Source: Planococcus sp. ISL-110 (GTDB taxonomy: Bacteria; Bacillota; Bacilli; Bacillales_A; Planococcaceae). From it: DNA of 64,000 bases. Below are positions 50,288 through 60,044 of this stretch, one piece after another. A program made the position numbers and the translations under genes. Under the pieces are notes generated by a model. It was not told the origin of the DNA. It searched no databases and saw only the letters and a program-made list of their open reading frames with translations. Positions within the stretch are counted from its first letter, which is position 1; every line of letters starts with the position of its first letter. The stretch lies in contig NZ_JAGGPX010000009.1 of NCBI RefSeq assembly GCF_018613575.1, forward strand, positions 25,934-89,933. The letters are read 5' to 3'.

Positions 50288-51805
50288 TTACCACCACTTA
50301 TATTGATCAGCCATCAACAGCTCATTCGCAACTTCCGGTCCTTCTGAACCTGCAGGATAAAAATGCAAAGGCAGCAAATCTTCTTGAAAAGCTTCCAATA
50401 CCGGTTGAATCCATTCCCACGACAGTTCCACCTCTCTCCAGTCGGCAAAAAATGTGGAATTGCCACGCAATGCATCATAAAGCAGCAGTTCATAAGCTTC
50501 AGGCTGGCCTTCTGAATTCGTGGACAAATTGGTCCAAACCGGCTTGAACTGGTTGCTGGCAGCATCTTTTAAGTTTACGCGCAGTGAGATGCTTTCATTT
50601 GGGCTGATCTCAAGCATCACTAAATTGGGAGCTGCTCCTTTTAATATTCCTGAATCCATCGCATTGTTTTCAAATTCAATAACAATTTTTGTAGATTTTT
50701 CGTTCATTCGCTTGCCGGTTCGTATATAAAAAGGAATTCCCCTCCACGATGGATGGTCAATCGCGATTCGTGCGGCAACATACGTATCATTTTCTGAGAG
50801 AGCCGCGACTCCTTCTTCTTCCCGGTACCCGGCAACCGCGGATCCTTGAATCTTTCCAGGCTCGTACTGCCCACGGACAATGTTCTGATGCGCCTGTTCT
50901 TTCACAATCGGTTGAAGCGACTCAATGATTTCGGTCTTATTGACCCGGCTTGTACTTACCATAAGGTTATCCGGCAAATGGACGGCTGTCATCATCACCA
51001 ACTGCAACAGGTGATTTTGGACCATGTCGCGAATTGCTCCGGCCTTGTCATAATAATCGGCTCGATTTTCTATCCCGACCGTCTCGCTCGCTGTAATTTG
51101 GACATTTGAAATTTGGTGATGGCTCAGCAACGAGCCCAACACCGGATTCGCCATAACCAAGGTTTTCAGGTTTTGAACCATCGGCTTGCCGAGGTAATGA
51201 TCAATTCGGTAGATCTCCTCTTCACTGAACACTTTTATCAAATTAGAATTGAGTTCTCTTGCCGTCTCCAGATTTCGTCCAAATGGTTTTTCAACAATGA
51301 GGCGATTCCATCCGTCGCCTTGTGAAATCCCGCTTGCATCAAGATTAGAAGAAATCATATCGATTAAACCTGGGGCCACTGATAAGTAAAACAGGCGATT
51401 TTGTGGAATGCCCAGTTCATCTTCTCTTTTTTCAACAAGTTCATGCAATTGGTGATAAGCCTCTGTTTCGGTTGCATCAAACGTGCAATATCGGAACTTT
51501 TCTAAGAAATCTTGCAAAGATCCCGATTGAACGGATCTTCTGGAGTACGCATAGAGCGATTTTTCTACTGTTGATTGAAAGACCTCATCCGAATAGCTTT
51601 TTCTGCCCAATCCCACAATGGAAATCGTCTCTGGTAATTTTTCATCAAGATATAAATTATAAAGCGCAGGAAAAAGTTTTCGTTGTGCTAAATCCCCCGT
51701 TGCTCCAAATAACACAAAAGTCATGTCTTGCATTACCCATTCTTTTTTGATTTCAACCGGTTCATCTATAAAATTGTATCCTTCTGTCAGACTCTTGGTG
51801 ACCAT
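50288..51805 (-). CDS. zwf: Glucose-6-phosphate 1-dehydrogenase
   Basis: A 505-residue enzyme of normal length. The NADP site is FVLFGATGDLAQRKLFPALY (about residues 29-48) and the active site RIDHYLGKPMVQ. It makes NADPH and 6-phosphogluconolactone, entering the oxidative pentose phosphate pathway. ATG 51805 has GGGAGGG 8 nt upstream. It is divergent from hxlAB. Its product pathway leads to ribulose 5-phosphate, the formaldehyde acceptor for HxlA, so the two transcripts may work together. Confidence 0.95.
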   Translation of the reverse strand: MVTKSLTEGYNFIDEPVEIKKEWVMQDMTFVLFGATGDLAQRKLFPALYNLYLDEKLPETISIVGLGRKSYSDEVFQSTVEKSLYAYSRRSVQSGSLQDFLEKFRYCTFDATETEAYHQLHELVEKREDELGIPQNRLFYLSVAPGLIDMISSNLDASGISQGDGWNRLIVEKPFGRNLETARELNSNLIKVFSEEEIYRIDHYLGKPMVQNLKTLVMANPVLGSLLSHHQISNVQITASETVGIENRADYYDKAGAIRDMVQNHLLQLVMMTAVHLPDNLMVSTSRVNKTEIIESLQPIVKEQAHQNIVRGQYEPGKIQGSAVAGYREEEGVAALSENDTYVAARIAIDHPSWRGIPFYIRTGKRMNEKSTKIVIEFENNAMDSGILKGAAPNLVMLEISPNESISLRVNLKDAASNQFKPVWTNLSTNSEGQPEAYELLLYDALRGNSTFFADWREVELSWEWIQPVLEAFQEDLLPLHFYPAGSEGPEVANELLMADQYKWW

Positions 51806-52061
51806 ATGCAAAACCCTCCCGCTCTATCAATCATGGTTTTCAAACACACCTGATCATAAGCAACAGCTTTCATTATAGCCACTTGTATCACTTTATGTAA
51901 GTACGCAGTTTAAAAACACTTAGTTACAAATACTATACTGTCGAACTTAGCTAATAAGAATCTCTACTGCTTTGCTCTTTGTCTCGGCAAGTGGCATAAA
52001 TAACAAAGTCATTCCCCTTCCATAGTTTGAAAATTCAGCACTCAAACTCACCCCTATGAAC

Positions 52062-52110
52062 ACTGACGGTATACTTTTTGTCAGTATGTGACTTCAAAGT
52101 GCGTACTTCA
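52062..52110 (+). promoter_or_regulatory. Candidate HxlR-binding region upstream of hxlA
   Basis: An inverted repeat ACTGAC-N12-GTCAGT (52062-52085) is followed by the near-direct repeat GTGACTTCA (52088-52096) and GTACTTCA (52103-52110). It lies 65-115 bp before hxlA. Weak -35/-10 hexamers fit an activator-dependent promoter. The rest of 51806-52175 shows no gene. Confidence 0.4.
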
Positions 52111-52175
52111 CAATAAAGATAGTAGGACTTACACTGAGCGTGAGACAAAATAAGAATATGAGGAGATTCACATAT

Positions 52176-52817
52176 ATGAAATTACAATTAGCTTTAGATT
52201 TAGTAGATATTCCACAGGCAATCGAACTGGTTAAAGAAGTCGAGGCCTTTATCGACATCGTTGAAATCGGGACTCCCGTAATCAATAAAGAAGGCTTAAA
52301 AGCCGTTTCCGAGATAAAAGCAGCGTTCCCGAACCTGGAAGTTCTTGCAGATGTGAAAATCATGGACGCTGCAGCTTATGAAGTATCGAATGCTTCTGCT
52401 GCAGGCGCGGACATCATCACGATCCTTGCGCAAGCAGAAGATTCATCCATTAAAGGCGCAGTTGAAGAAGCCAAAAAACAAGGCAAGAAAATCCTTGTAG
52501 ATATGATCGCTGTAAAAGATGTTAAAACACGTGCCGCAGAACTTGATCTTCTTGGAGCGGACTATATCTGCGTCCATACTGGATACGATCTGCAAGCAGA
52601 AGGCAAAGATTCTTTCGAAGACCTGCGCACCATCAAAAGCGTCGTGAAAAATGCACGCACAGCAATTGCCGGCGGCATCAAACTGGAAACATTGCCTGAA
52701 GTGATCAAAGCCCAACCAGACTTGATCATCGTCGGCGGCGGCATCACAAGCAAGGACGACAAAGCTGCAGAAGCTGAGAAAATCCAAAACCTGATCAAAG
52801 AAAGCGTGACCGCGTAA
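52176..52817 (+). CDS. hxlA: 3-hexulose-6-phosphate synthase
   Basis: A 213-residue TIM-barrel enzyme. LQLALDLV at the start, VEIGTPVINKEGL, LADVKIMDA (active-site DxK) and GGIKLETLPE match HPS. It condenses formaldehyde with ribulose 5-phosphate. ATG 52176 has GAGGAG 8 nt upstream. Followed one base later by hxlB, so the two are coupled. Confidence 0.95.
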   Translation: MKLQLALDLVDIPQAIELVKEVEAFIDIVEIGTPVINKEGLKAVSEIKAAFPNLEVLADVKIMDAAAYEVSNASAAGADIITILAQAEDSSIKGAVEEAKKQGKKILVDMIAVKDVKTRAAELDLLGADYICVHTGYDLQAEGKDSFEDLRTIKSVVKNARTAIAGGIKLETLPEVIKAQPDLIIVGGGITSKDDKAAEAEKIQNLIKESVTA

Positions 52818-52818
52818 C

Positions 52819-53373
52819 ATGAACACCACAAGCTTTACAGGTGAAATCCTGGCCGAACTAGAACAGACCCTCACGCTCATCGATGACGAGCGTGCTGAGG
52901 AACTGGTCACCGGCATCCTGCAGGCCAAGAAAATATTTGTGGCAGGCGGCGGCCGCTCAGGCTTTATGGCAAAAGCATTTGTCATGCGCATGATGCACGT
53001 AGGCCTGGATGCTTATGTTGTCGGAGAAACGGTCACCCCGAATTTAGAACCCGATGATATTTTCATTGTCGGTTCCGGTTCTGGCGAAACCCAAAGCCTC
53101 GCAGCGATGACGGAAAAAGCAAAAGCCATCGGCGCAACCGTAGTGGCCATTACCATCAATCCTGAGTCCACGATAGGCCGTCTCGCAGACATCCAAATTA
53201 AAATTCCCGCTCAAGCAAAATCAGACAGCGCCAGCGGCAAGTCCATTCAGCCGATGGGCTCGCTGTTTGAGCAGTCGCTTCTCCTTTTCTACGATGCCGT
53301 GATTTTGCGGTTCATGGAGCAAAAAGGGCTGAAGTCTGATACTATGTATGGCAGGCATGCAAATTTAGAATGA
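52819..53373 (+). CDS. hxlB: 6-phospho-3-hexuloisomerase
   Basis: A 184-residue SIS-domain isomerase, with VAGGGRSGFMAKAFVMRMMHVG, the phosphosugar loop VGSGSGETQSLAAM, and the C-terminal PMGSLFEQSLLLFYDAVIL typical of PHI. It turns hexulose 6-phosphate into fructose 6-phosphate, completing formaldehyde fixation. Its ATG lies one base after the hxlA stop; ribosome site weak, so translation is probably coupled. Confidence 0.95.
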   Translation: MNTTSFTGEILAELEQTLTLIDDERAEELVTGILQAKKIFVAGGGRSGFMAKAFVMRMMHVGLDAYVVGETVTPNLEPDDIFIVGSGSGETQSLAAMTEKAKAIGATVVAITINPESTIGRLADIQIKIPAQAKSDSASGKSIQPMGSLFEQSLLLFYDAVILRFMEQKGLKSDTMYGRHANLE

Positions 53374-53377
53374 AACG

Positions 53378-53420
53378 AATAAGTCTGAGCCTGAATTTAT
53401 TTGGGCACAGGCTTATTTTT
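53378..53420 (+). terminator. Terminator of hxlAB
   Basis: Imperfect stem AATAAGTCTGAGCC with GGGCACAGGCTTATT followed by T5. Confidence 0.7.
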
Positions 53421-53558
53421 AATTGTTCCTTGAGCATGGGGGAATTGTGCATTGTCGTTGGCCCCCCATTAACTCAAGCGTTCTCACTGGACAGCCGCAT
53501 AAATAACATGCCAAGCTGAACACACAGTATACTCCGCAGTAACGGAAGGGTTGGTTGG

Positions 53559-54179
53559 ATGAAAATATATGATGTAACAGGTACAATCTTTGAAGGCATG
53601 GCCGTTTACAAGAACAAACCGGAAAAACAGCCGAAAATAGATCAGCGGACAACCGGCTATGTGACCGAAACAAGGCTGGAACTGGATGTCCATACCGGAA
53701 CCCATATCGATGCTCCGCTTCACATGAAGGTTGACGGCGAAACGTTTGAATCGATTTCGTTGGACAAACTTGTGGGAACATGCAAAGTATTGGATTTGAC
53801 TGGCGTAGAAAACGGAATTTCAAAAGCGGACCTGGAAGCGTTCGAGCTTGAAAAAGAAGATTTTGTTTTCTTTAAAACAAAAAACTCTTTTGACGAAAAC
53901 TTCAATTTCGAGTTTGTTTTTCTTGCGGAAGACGGTGCCAACTACTTGGCCGAGCTGGGGATTCGCGGGGTTGGCATAGATGCGCTCGGAGTCGAAAGAA
54001 GCCAGGAAGGCCATCCGACACATAAAACCTTATTCGCCAGCGACATCATCATTATAGAAGGTTTGCAACTGAAAGAAGTCGAGCAAGGCGAGTACTTCAT
54101 GGTGGCAGCGCCGTTAAAGTTAACCGGCACGGATGCTTCGCCTGCCAGAGTCCTGTTGTTTGAAGGGCTGAGCTTTTAA
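53559..54179 (+). CDS. Cyclase-family metal-dependent hydrolase (kynurenine-formamidase-like)
   Basis: A 206-residue protein with the family metal motif HTGTHIDAPLHM (HxGTHxDxPxH, about 49-60). Relatives include kynurenine formamidase and isatin hydrolase. GGAAGGG precedes the ATG. It lies between hxlAB and the HAD/hxlR pair; a formamide- or formate-related role would suit the formaldehyde context but is speculative. Confidence 0.85.
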   Translation: MKIYDVTGTIFEGMAVYKNKPEKQPKIDQRTTGYVTETRLELDVHTGTHIDAPLHMKVDGETFESISLDKLVGTCKVLDLTGVENGISKADLEAFELEKEDFVFFKTKNSFDENFNFEFVFLAEDGANYLAELGIRGVGIDALGVERSQEGHPTHKTLFASDIIIIEGLQLKEVEQGEYFMVAAPLKLTGTDASPARVLLFEGLSF

Positions 54180-54214
54180 GCGCAGCATAAAAAGGAATTT
54201 CAAGGAGAGAGCTT

Positions 54215-55075
54215 ATGTATAAAATGATCGCAATCGATCTTGATGGGACGCTGTTCACAGACGAGCTGACGATTTCGCCCAATACCGTGACAGCTATCCA
54301 AAAAGCGATTGAAATGGGAACAGTAGTCACGATTGCTACGGGGCGGATGTTTTCGTCCGCCCAACTCATTGCCCAGCAGTTAGGGATCCATGCACCGCTG
54401 ATCACTTACCAAGGGGCAATGATCAAGTCTGCAGGTAAAGCAGATGCAATGTATGAACGCTCTGTCTCCCCTGGCATCGCAGAAAAGCTGATCGGAATCG
54501 CCCGCGAGAAAAACATCCACCTGCAAGTCTATCAAGACGACATTCTTTACGGTGCTGAGGAAACGGAGAAGCTGGTTGTTTATGCGGAAGCCGTCCAAGT
54601 CCCGTATGCGATAGAACCGGACCTGATCGGGCTTGCCCAAAAAGGATTTACGAAATTGCTCTTTATCGACGAACCCGATGTGCTGGATCTCCTGCAAAAG
54701 GAATTGCAATCCCTATTCGGCGAGTCCGCCTATATCGAAAAATCAAAAAAGAACTACCTGGAAGTGACCCATCCAGAAGCAAACAAAGGAAGTGCGCTTT
54801 TATTCTTAGCGAACATGCTTGGCATCAATCGTTCAGAAATCATTGGAATTGGCGATAATCACAACGATTTCGAACTTCTTAAAGCGGCCGGTTTCGGCAT
54901 CGCGATGGGAAATGCCGTGCAGGCAGTAAAAGATATTGCGGATTATACGACCCTTACAAACAATGATGAAGGTGTGCTTCACGCGTTCGATAAGTTTATT
55001 CTGGAACCGGAAAATGCGGTGGCTACTACGGAAGGAAGCGAAGAACATGCCCAACTTGGGAGAAAAAAGCTTTAA
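54215..55075 (+). CDS. HAD phosphatase, Cof-type
   Basis: A 286-residue Cof-like HAD enzyme: [12 protein letters not shown] (motif I), IATGR (motif II), lysine region [11 protein letters not shown], and [16 protein letters not shown] (motif IV). A type-II cap lies between. It is probably a sugar-phosphate or flavin-phosphate phosphatase. AAGGAGAGAG precedes the ATG. Its last 29 nt overlap the hxlR-like gene, indicating co-transcription. Confidence 0.88.
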   Translation: MYKMIAIDLDGTLFTDELTISPNTVTAIQKAIEMGTVVTIATGRMFSSAQLIAQQLGIHAPLITYQGAMIKSAGKADAMYERSVSPGIAEKLIGIAREKNIHLQVYQDDILYGAEETEKLVVYAEAVQVPYAIEPDLIGLAQKGFTKLLFIDEPDVLDLLQKELQSLFGESAYIEKSKKNYLEVTHPEANKGSALLFLANMLGINRSEIIGIGDNHNDFELLKAAGFGIAMGNAVQAVKDIADYTTLTNNDEGVLHAFDKFILEPENAVATTEGSEEHAQLGRKKL

Positions 55076-55400
55076 TTGCGAAAAGGAACTGACCCTTTCG
55101 ATCATCGGCGGCAAGTGGAAGATGCTGATCCTGTGGCATTTAGGCAAAGAAGGAACCAAACGTTTTGGTGAATTAAAAAATCTGATGCCGGGCATCACCC
55201 AACGCATGCTTGTGACTCAATTGCGTGAACTGGAAGAACATTTGATTGTCCACCGCGAAATCTATCCGGTGGTCCCTCCAAAAGTGGAGTATTCCCTTAC
55301 GGATCAAGGACACAGCCTGATTCCTATTCTTGACTCGATGTATGAATGGGGCAAAGATTATATGGAGCATAATTTGGATACGAAAGTAGAGAGCAGCTAA
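55047..55400 (+). CDS. hxlR: HxlR-family transcriptional regulator
   Basis: A 117-residue winged-helix HxlR protein: [35 protein letters not shown] and [19 protein letters not shown], with [12 protein letters not shown] in the wing. One N-terminal cysteine (C11 in SFNCEKE) is at the position used for formaldehyde sensing in Bacillus HxlR. ATG 55047 follows GGAAGG. In B. subtilis HxlR activates hxlAB; here it is downstream, separated by the cyclase and HAD genes, so the target assignment is inferred. Confidence 0.82.
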   Translation: MPNLGEKSFNCEKELTLSIIGGKWKMLILWHLGKEGTKRFGELKNLMPGITQRMLVTQLRELEEHLIVHREIYPVVPPKVEYSLTDQGHSLIPILDSMYEWGKDYMEHNLDTKVESS

Positions 55401-55414
55401 AAAGGAGTAAGAAC

Positions 55415-55451
55415 AAAGCGGATTGCAGAAAAATGCAACCCGCTTTATTTT
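55415..55451 (+). terminator. Terminator of the HAD-hxlR unit
   Basis: Stem AAAGCGGATTGCA with TGCAACCCGCTTT (one mismatch), then ATTTTATG. Confidence 0.8.
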
Positions 55452-55470
55452 ATGATTTCAAATTTTGCAG

Positions 55471-55495
55471 GTTAAAGTGATTTCCTAAAGGGTAT
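55471..55495 (+). promoter_or_regulatory. Sigma-B-type promoter
   Basis: GTTAAA, 13 bp, GGGTAT: a near-consensus general-stress promoter, 115 bp before the AI-2E-family gene. Confidence 0.65.
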
Positions 55496-55609
55496 TTGTG
55501 ATAAAAGTGGACGGCAAACAAAAAAGGAGTCGCGGGTGCCCTATTTGGCATCGTTTTTTTGCACCTTGCCTCTGGCTCTTAACTTATACATATCGAAGGG
55601 AGTGCTCTA

Positions 55610-56689
55610 ATGACACACAAAGTCTGGTTTCAAACAGCTGTTGCCATCATTTTAACTTTAGTGATTATTCGGTTATTCATCGAAGTGAAAGGTGTGTTCT
55701 CACCACTCTTCGTGGTTGCAGAAACGATTTTCCTGCCGTTGCTGATTGGCGGGGTACTGTTTTATTTAACGAGGCCCCTCCTCCATTTCCTGCAAAAGAA
55801 AAAGTTCCCCAAATGGGCAGCTATTTTGCTTATTTTTACGTTAATGGGCCTTCTTCTGTGGTTATTTTATATTTTTCTGGCACCGATTGTTTCTGAACAG
55901 GTAAATTCACTTGCAGATAATGGTCCGGAAATTATCGAAAGAGCAGAAGAATATGGACAATATCTTCTGAACCAACGTGAACATTTGCCGGATTCTGTTC
56001 GAGAACAAGTAAACGGACTGACTGGACAATTTACCGACTGGGCTTCCAATATCAGTTCCTGGGTCCTGACGTTCTTGACAGGACTGTTTTCGGGTGTGCT
56101 TGCGCTCATTCTCGTTCCTTTTTTCCTGGTTTATATCTTAATTGACCACCGGAAGTTTGCACCCTTTGTCGCCCATTTTTTCTCCGGGGAAAGAAAAACC
56201 TGGATCCGCAAAACTTTGCACGATGTGGATGAAACCTTAAAGTCCTATATTGTGGGGCAATTATTTGTCAGTTTGACTGTAGGGGCTATGTTGCTGGTCG
56301 GTTATTTGATCATCGGACTTGACTATGCATTCCTGCTGGCTCTTATCGGTGTCATGACCAATGTCATCCCATTCCTGGGACCATATATCGCTGTCATTCC
56401 AGCTATAATTATTGCGCTGGTCCAAGATCCGATCATGGCTGTGTATGTAGCCATCATCATGCTTGTTGCACAGCAGATTGAAGGAAACCTGATAACGCCG
56501 AATGTCATGGGCAATGCATTAAACGTCCATCCTTTGACGGTGATCACATTAATATTGGCCGCCGGGAATATTGCCGGCATCTGGGGCATCATACTGGCCA
56601 TTCCTTTCTATGCTGTTGTAAAAACGGTGATCTCTAATTTCTACGCCAAACGAAAAGAAATTGAAGAGACAGCTACAAAAAAAGTTTAA
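55610..56689 (+). CDS. AI-2E family transporter (UPF0118), stress-regulated
   Basis: A 359-residue paralogue of the gene at 31738, with about eight membrane helices, GLDYAFLLALIGVMTNVIPFLGPYIA and GNALNVHPLTVITLIL as family blocks. GAAGGGAG precedes the ATG. A sigma-B-type promoter upstream suggests use under general stress. Substrate unknown; members have been linked to AI-2, Na+(Li+)/H+ exchange or other small molecules. Confidence 0.85.
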   Translation: MTHKVWFQTAVAIILTLVIIRLFIEVKGVFSPLFVVAETIFLPLLIGGVLFYLTRPLLHFLQKKKFPKWAAILLIFTLMGLLLWLFYIFLAPIVSEQVNSLADNGPEIIERAEEYGQYLLNQREHLPDSVREQVNGLTGQFTDWASNISSWVLTFLTGLFSGVLALILVPFFLVYILIDHRKFAPFVAHFFSGERKTWIRKTLHDVDETLKSYIVGQLFVSLTVGAMLLVGYLIIGLDYAFLLALIGVMTNVIPFLGPYIAVIPAIIIALVQDPIMAVYVAIIMLVAQQIEGNLITPNVMGNALNVHPLTVITLILAAGNIAGIWGIILAIPFYAVVKTVISNFYAKRKEIEETATKKV

Positions 56690-56812
56690 CGCAGGAAGAC
56701 TTTCCAAAAAACGAAACCCAATTGGTGAACGGAAAGCTTCTGGGCTTCTGATTGCTCATGCAACTTGCAGTTCGAACGCAATGAAATACTTTAGCAGAAA
56801 GCGGTGGATCCA

Positions 56813-57658
56813 ATGACTGTTCTGGTGACCGGTTTTACCGGCAATGCAGGCTATGAAGTTGCCCAAAGCTTAACGAGCAAAAACATTCCATTCAAGTGCG
56901 CTGTCCGCAATGTGGAAAAAGCCGTTATGCGCTATGGCGATAAGTATGAGTTTGTCCCGTTGGATTTTACGGATGAAGCAACTTTTGCGCCAGCCTTGAA
57001 AGACATCAATCAAATTTTTCTTATGTACCCGCCTGGAGGGGAGCTGCAATTCGCTGCCTTTCTGGAACAAGCAAAAAAAATGGGTGTGCAGCATATCACC
57101 TACCTTTCGGTAAAAGACGTCCAGTTTTTGCCGTTTATCCACCATTATAAAAACGAAAAATTGATTAAAAAACTGGGTATCCCTTATACATTTATCCGTG
57201 CTGGTTATTTTATGCAGAATCTGAACGATTTTTTATGCGAGGAAATCAAAGAGCGCCAACGCATTTATGTTCCAGCCGGCAACGGCAAAACCAGCTTTGT
57301 CGACGTGCGTGATTTGGCAGAGGTGGTTTCCCTATCCTTCCGGAATCCGCAGCTCCACGAAAACAAAGCCTATACTGTCACAGGCGCCGAAGCGCTGGAC
57401 TTTTCACAGGTAGCGGAAAAGATGACCGGCATTCTGGGCAGTCCCATTTCCTATACGAATCCATCCGCCAAAGACTTTAAGCAATACATGCTAAGCCGCG
57501 GAAAAGACAAAGGGTTCATCAATGTCGTCATCGGCATCCACTTTCCCACCAAATTAGGCTTGGCCAAAGGCGTCACTTCCGATTATCAAAAAGTGACCGG
57601 CAAGCAGCCCCATAAAATCGAAACATATATTCACGATTACCGAAGTTTTTGGGAGTGA
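56813..57658 (+). CDS. NmrA-like NAD(P)-binding protein
   Basis: A 281-residue atypical SDR. The dinucleotide loop is VLVTGFTGNAGYEVAQSL (about residues 3-20), followed by LMYPPGG and YTFIRAGYFMQNL, typical of the NmrA/QOR2 NAD(P)H-binding family. Roles range from redox sensing to quinone reduction. ATG 56813 lies 5 nt after GGTGG; an in-frame GTG nine bases earlier is less likely. Single gene. Confidence 0.85.
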   Translation: MTVLVTGFTGNAGYEVAQSLTSKNIPFKCAVRNVEKAVMRYGDKYEFVPLDFTDEATFAPALKDINQIFLMYPPGGELQFAAFLEQAKKMGVQHITYLSVKDVQFLPFIHHYKNEKLIKKLGIPYTFIRAGYFMQNLNDFLCEEIKERQRIYVPAGNGKTSFVDVRDLAEVVSLSFRNPQLHENKAYTVTGAEALDFSQVAEKMTGILGSPISYTNPSAKDFKQYMLSRGKDKGFINVVIGIHFPTKLGLAKGVTSDYQKVTGKQPHKIETYIHDYRSFWE

Positions 57659-57716
57659 TGCCGTGAAGCAATGTTCATAGCATCTATATAAGTTGAGCTA
57701 ATGACCTTTCATTGCT

Positions 57717-57800
57717 GGTGTGCCGCAAAATAGCGGGCTGTCGGGCTCACAGGCGCCCGAAGCGTTGTCTGAAATGATGATTCTTAAGTTCAACTTTTAG
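57717..57800. repeat. Dispersed repeat, copy B (AGTTGAACTT family)
   Basis: Read on the minus strand it opens AGTTGAACTTAAGAATCATC and runs into GCTTCGGGCGCC and CCCGCTATTTTGC. It matches the copy at 49385-49490 over its first 45 bp with changes, and its far end resembles the repeat at 44549. Confidence 0.5.
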
Positions 57801-57821
57801 GTTTTAAAAATTAATTCTTCT

Positions 57822-57880
57822 AAAGAAAGCCCCGGAGGAGATCACTTTGTAAAAGTGTTCTCCTCCGGGGCTTTCTTTGT
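57822..57880. terminator. Very strong bidirectional terminator
   Basis: Stem AAAGAAAGCCCCGGAGGAGA plus CACTTT with their complements, a 3-nt loop and T runs. It lies just after the open frame of the broken permease. Confidence 0.92.
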
Positions 57881-57936
57881 GTGCTGGTAAATCGATTCCA
57901 CAATAACCGCTCGTTTGATGGATGACGACCCACTAG

Positions 57937-58717
57937 TCACTCTTTGTTCCGATACAAATACATCGTCAGCGGCGCGAAAATCACTACAAAAACAGCGGAC
58001 ACTACAACCACCCAGCCGATCTGCTCCCACGTGCCGTTGCCGTGCATCAAACCGCGGACAGCGGTCGACGAAAACATTGCTGACAAATGTCAAAGGAAAA
58101 ATGATCATAAAGCTCATCATCATCAAAGATTTTTCAGAACGCATCACAATGCCGGCAGCTGTCCAGATCCAGGAAAAGCTGAACGAAAACAATAGGATGA
58201 CGAGAACGGCACCGAAAACTCCTATTGCCCCTCCTTCTGGCCGGAAGCCGAGCAGAAGCCCCAACCCGATCATAATGGCGGAAGCCAGTGAATAGCGGAT
58301 GACGTCTACGAGCAATGCGCCAACCAACGCAGAAGGCAGCCAAATCGGCAATGTGCGGAATCGGTCGAATATGCCTTTTCGGATATCATTGTTCAGATCG
58401 ATACCCATGTATATCGTGATTTGTGAGACGGTCATGACGAGTATTCCAGGCAGCAAAAATTGCAGGTACTCACCTGTAGACCCTGCAATGGCACCTCCGA
58501 ATAAATACGTAAACATCAGCAAAAAGATGATCGGAAACACTGTAACATCAAACATCTGTTCAGGGACGTGCTTAATTCTCAAAAGCGCCCGCTGTGCAAA
58601 CGCCATAGTCGAAGCGAAGGCATTCGGCGGGTCTGGCCGTCTGCCGGAAGCAATTGCATTCAAAGGATGGACGTCTTCTTCCTGAGTCGAGTTGTCGTGT
58701 TCCAACCGAATGCTCAT
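57937..58717 (-). pseudogene. ABC-2 type drug-export permease (DrrB-like), frameshifted
   Basis: The N-terminal about 220 residues read as a normal DrrB-type permease, with five membrane segments up to FPLTFVSNVFVD. Normally this is followed by P.TMP.WLQ..V..NPVSHL..AVRGL. Here that block of about 24 residues is missing and the frame changes at about 58058-58066. The expected tail (AVRGLMHGNGTWEQIGW to YLYRNKE, stop at 57937) continues in another frame. The uninterrupted frame instead runs on to 57842 through a nonsense, cysteine- and arginine-rich end. The sixth helix is thus lost. The partner ATPase is intact and overlaps by 4 bp. Confidence 0.8.
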
Positions 58718-59712
58718 AAGTTCCCCTCCTCCACGTTCGGTTGTTCGTCGGCGGATTGCCCGGTCAATGTCAGGAACACTCTATCCAGGCTCGGCCGGCC
58801 AAGCGAAAAATCATTGATGGCAATTTGCTCTCGGGCTAGCTCCCCGAGCGCTTCAGCGACAAGAGACGAATCTTGCACTTGTGCGCTCAGCGATATTGCA
58901 TCCGAAGCCACGTGAACCGGCACGCCAAGTTTCTTCTCAAGAATGGCTATCGCACGCTTTTCTTCTGCAGCATGAAGCAGCTGAACATTTAAGATGCCGC
59001 TCCCGACCGAGGCCTTCAGTTCACTGCTCGTGCCTTCCGCAATGATCTTGCCTTGATGGATGACCGCGATCCGGTCTGCCAGCTGATCTGCTTCTTCCAA
59101 GTTTTGAGTTGTCAGCAACACCGTTGTCCCGGCCTTCACGAGTGCCCGGATAATATCCCACACTTGGTTGCGGCTCCGCGGGTCCAGTCCGGTCGTCGGT
59201 TCGTCCAGAAACAATAGATCCGGCGTCACCACAATGCTTGCGGCAATATCAATACGCCGCCTCATGCCGCCTGAATAGTTTTTCACTTGCCGTTTTGCCG
59301 CATTTTCCAAGCCAAATGCCGCCAGCAATTCCATGGCCCTCTTTTTAGCTTGCTTGCTCGTGTAGCCCATCAGCTTGGAGATCAGCACCAGGTTCTCAAT
59401 GCCAGTCAAATCCTCATCAATGGAAGCATATTGGCCCGTCAAGCTGATGCGGCTTTTGATCGCGGCGCTTTCCTTCTTCAAGTCATGGCCAAAAATATAG
59501 GCATTCCCGCTATCCGGCTGAACGAGCGTCGCAAGCATGCGGATTGTTGTCGTTTTCCCTGCACCATTGGGCCCTAAAAAACCGTACACTGTTCCTTGCG
59601 GAATAACCAAATCCACACCATCTACAGCACGTTCTTTTCCGTATACTTTAACAAGCCCCTTCGCTTCTACAGCCCAGCCATTCGTCTGTCGCTTCAACTG
59701 TTCATTATCCAT
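58714..59712 (-). CDS. ABC transporter ATPase, DrrA-like (daunorubicin-resistance type)
   Basis: A 332-residue ATPase with Walker [15 protein letters not shown], signature [12 protein letters not shown], Walker [13 protein letters not shown] and the DrrA C-terminal domain ending [17 protein letters not shown]. It powers export of drugs or lipids with an ABC-2 permease. ATG 59712 has GAGG 8 nt upstream. Its stop overlaps the start of the frameshifted permease (ATGA), so it may now lack a functional partner. Confidence 0.92.
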   Translation of the reverse strand: MDNEQLKRQTNGWAVEAKGLVKVYGKERAVDGVDLVIPQGTVYGFLGPNGAGKTTTIRMLATLVQPDSGNAYIFGHDLKKESAAIKSRISLTGQYASIDEDLTGIENLVLISKLMGYTSKQAKKRAMELLAAFGLENAAKRQVKNYSGGMRRRIDIAASIVVTPDLLFLDEPTTGLDPRSRNQVWDIIRALVKAGTTVLLTTQNLEEADQLADRIAVIHQGKIIAEGTSSELKASVGSGILNVQLLHAAEEKRAIAILEKKLGVPVHVASDAISLSAQVQDSSLVAEALGELAREQIAINDFSLGRPSLDRVFLTLTGQSADEQPNVEEGNL

Positions 59713-60044
59713 GATCCTCACCTCTTTCATTTTAAGGATTCACAAACCAGCGTTCTATTCTGACTTCTATTATAACGGATGCAAAGGGATATTTAACGGA
59801 ATATTCCAACATTTAAATCCGGAATGAGGGAACAGAACATTGTCCGACAGACATCACCAATTGTTTTTACGAAAGCCGAGTTCTAACTCTCCTCCCACTC
59901 CGGAACAAACGTTCCATAATTTCAAGATTAATCGGCTCCGCCAAATACTTAAGAGATTAATAATAATGCAGTATGCCCGTCTTATTCGCCGAATTTTCAG
60001 TTAAAATAAACACAACTAAACTAAAACTCACAGTGGAGGTAGTT
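59713..60044. other. Intergenic region between divergent genes
   Basis: Carries promoter space for the exporter and protease genes. Two small palindromes, GGAATATTCC (59798-59807) and GGAAC-AAAC-GTTCC, are possible operator sites. No gene was seen. Confidence 0.4.
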
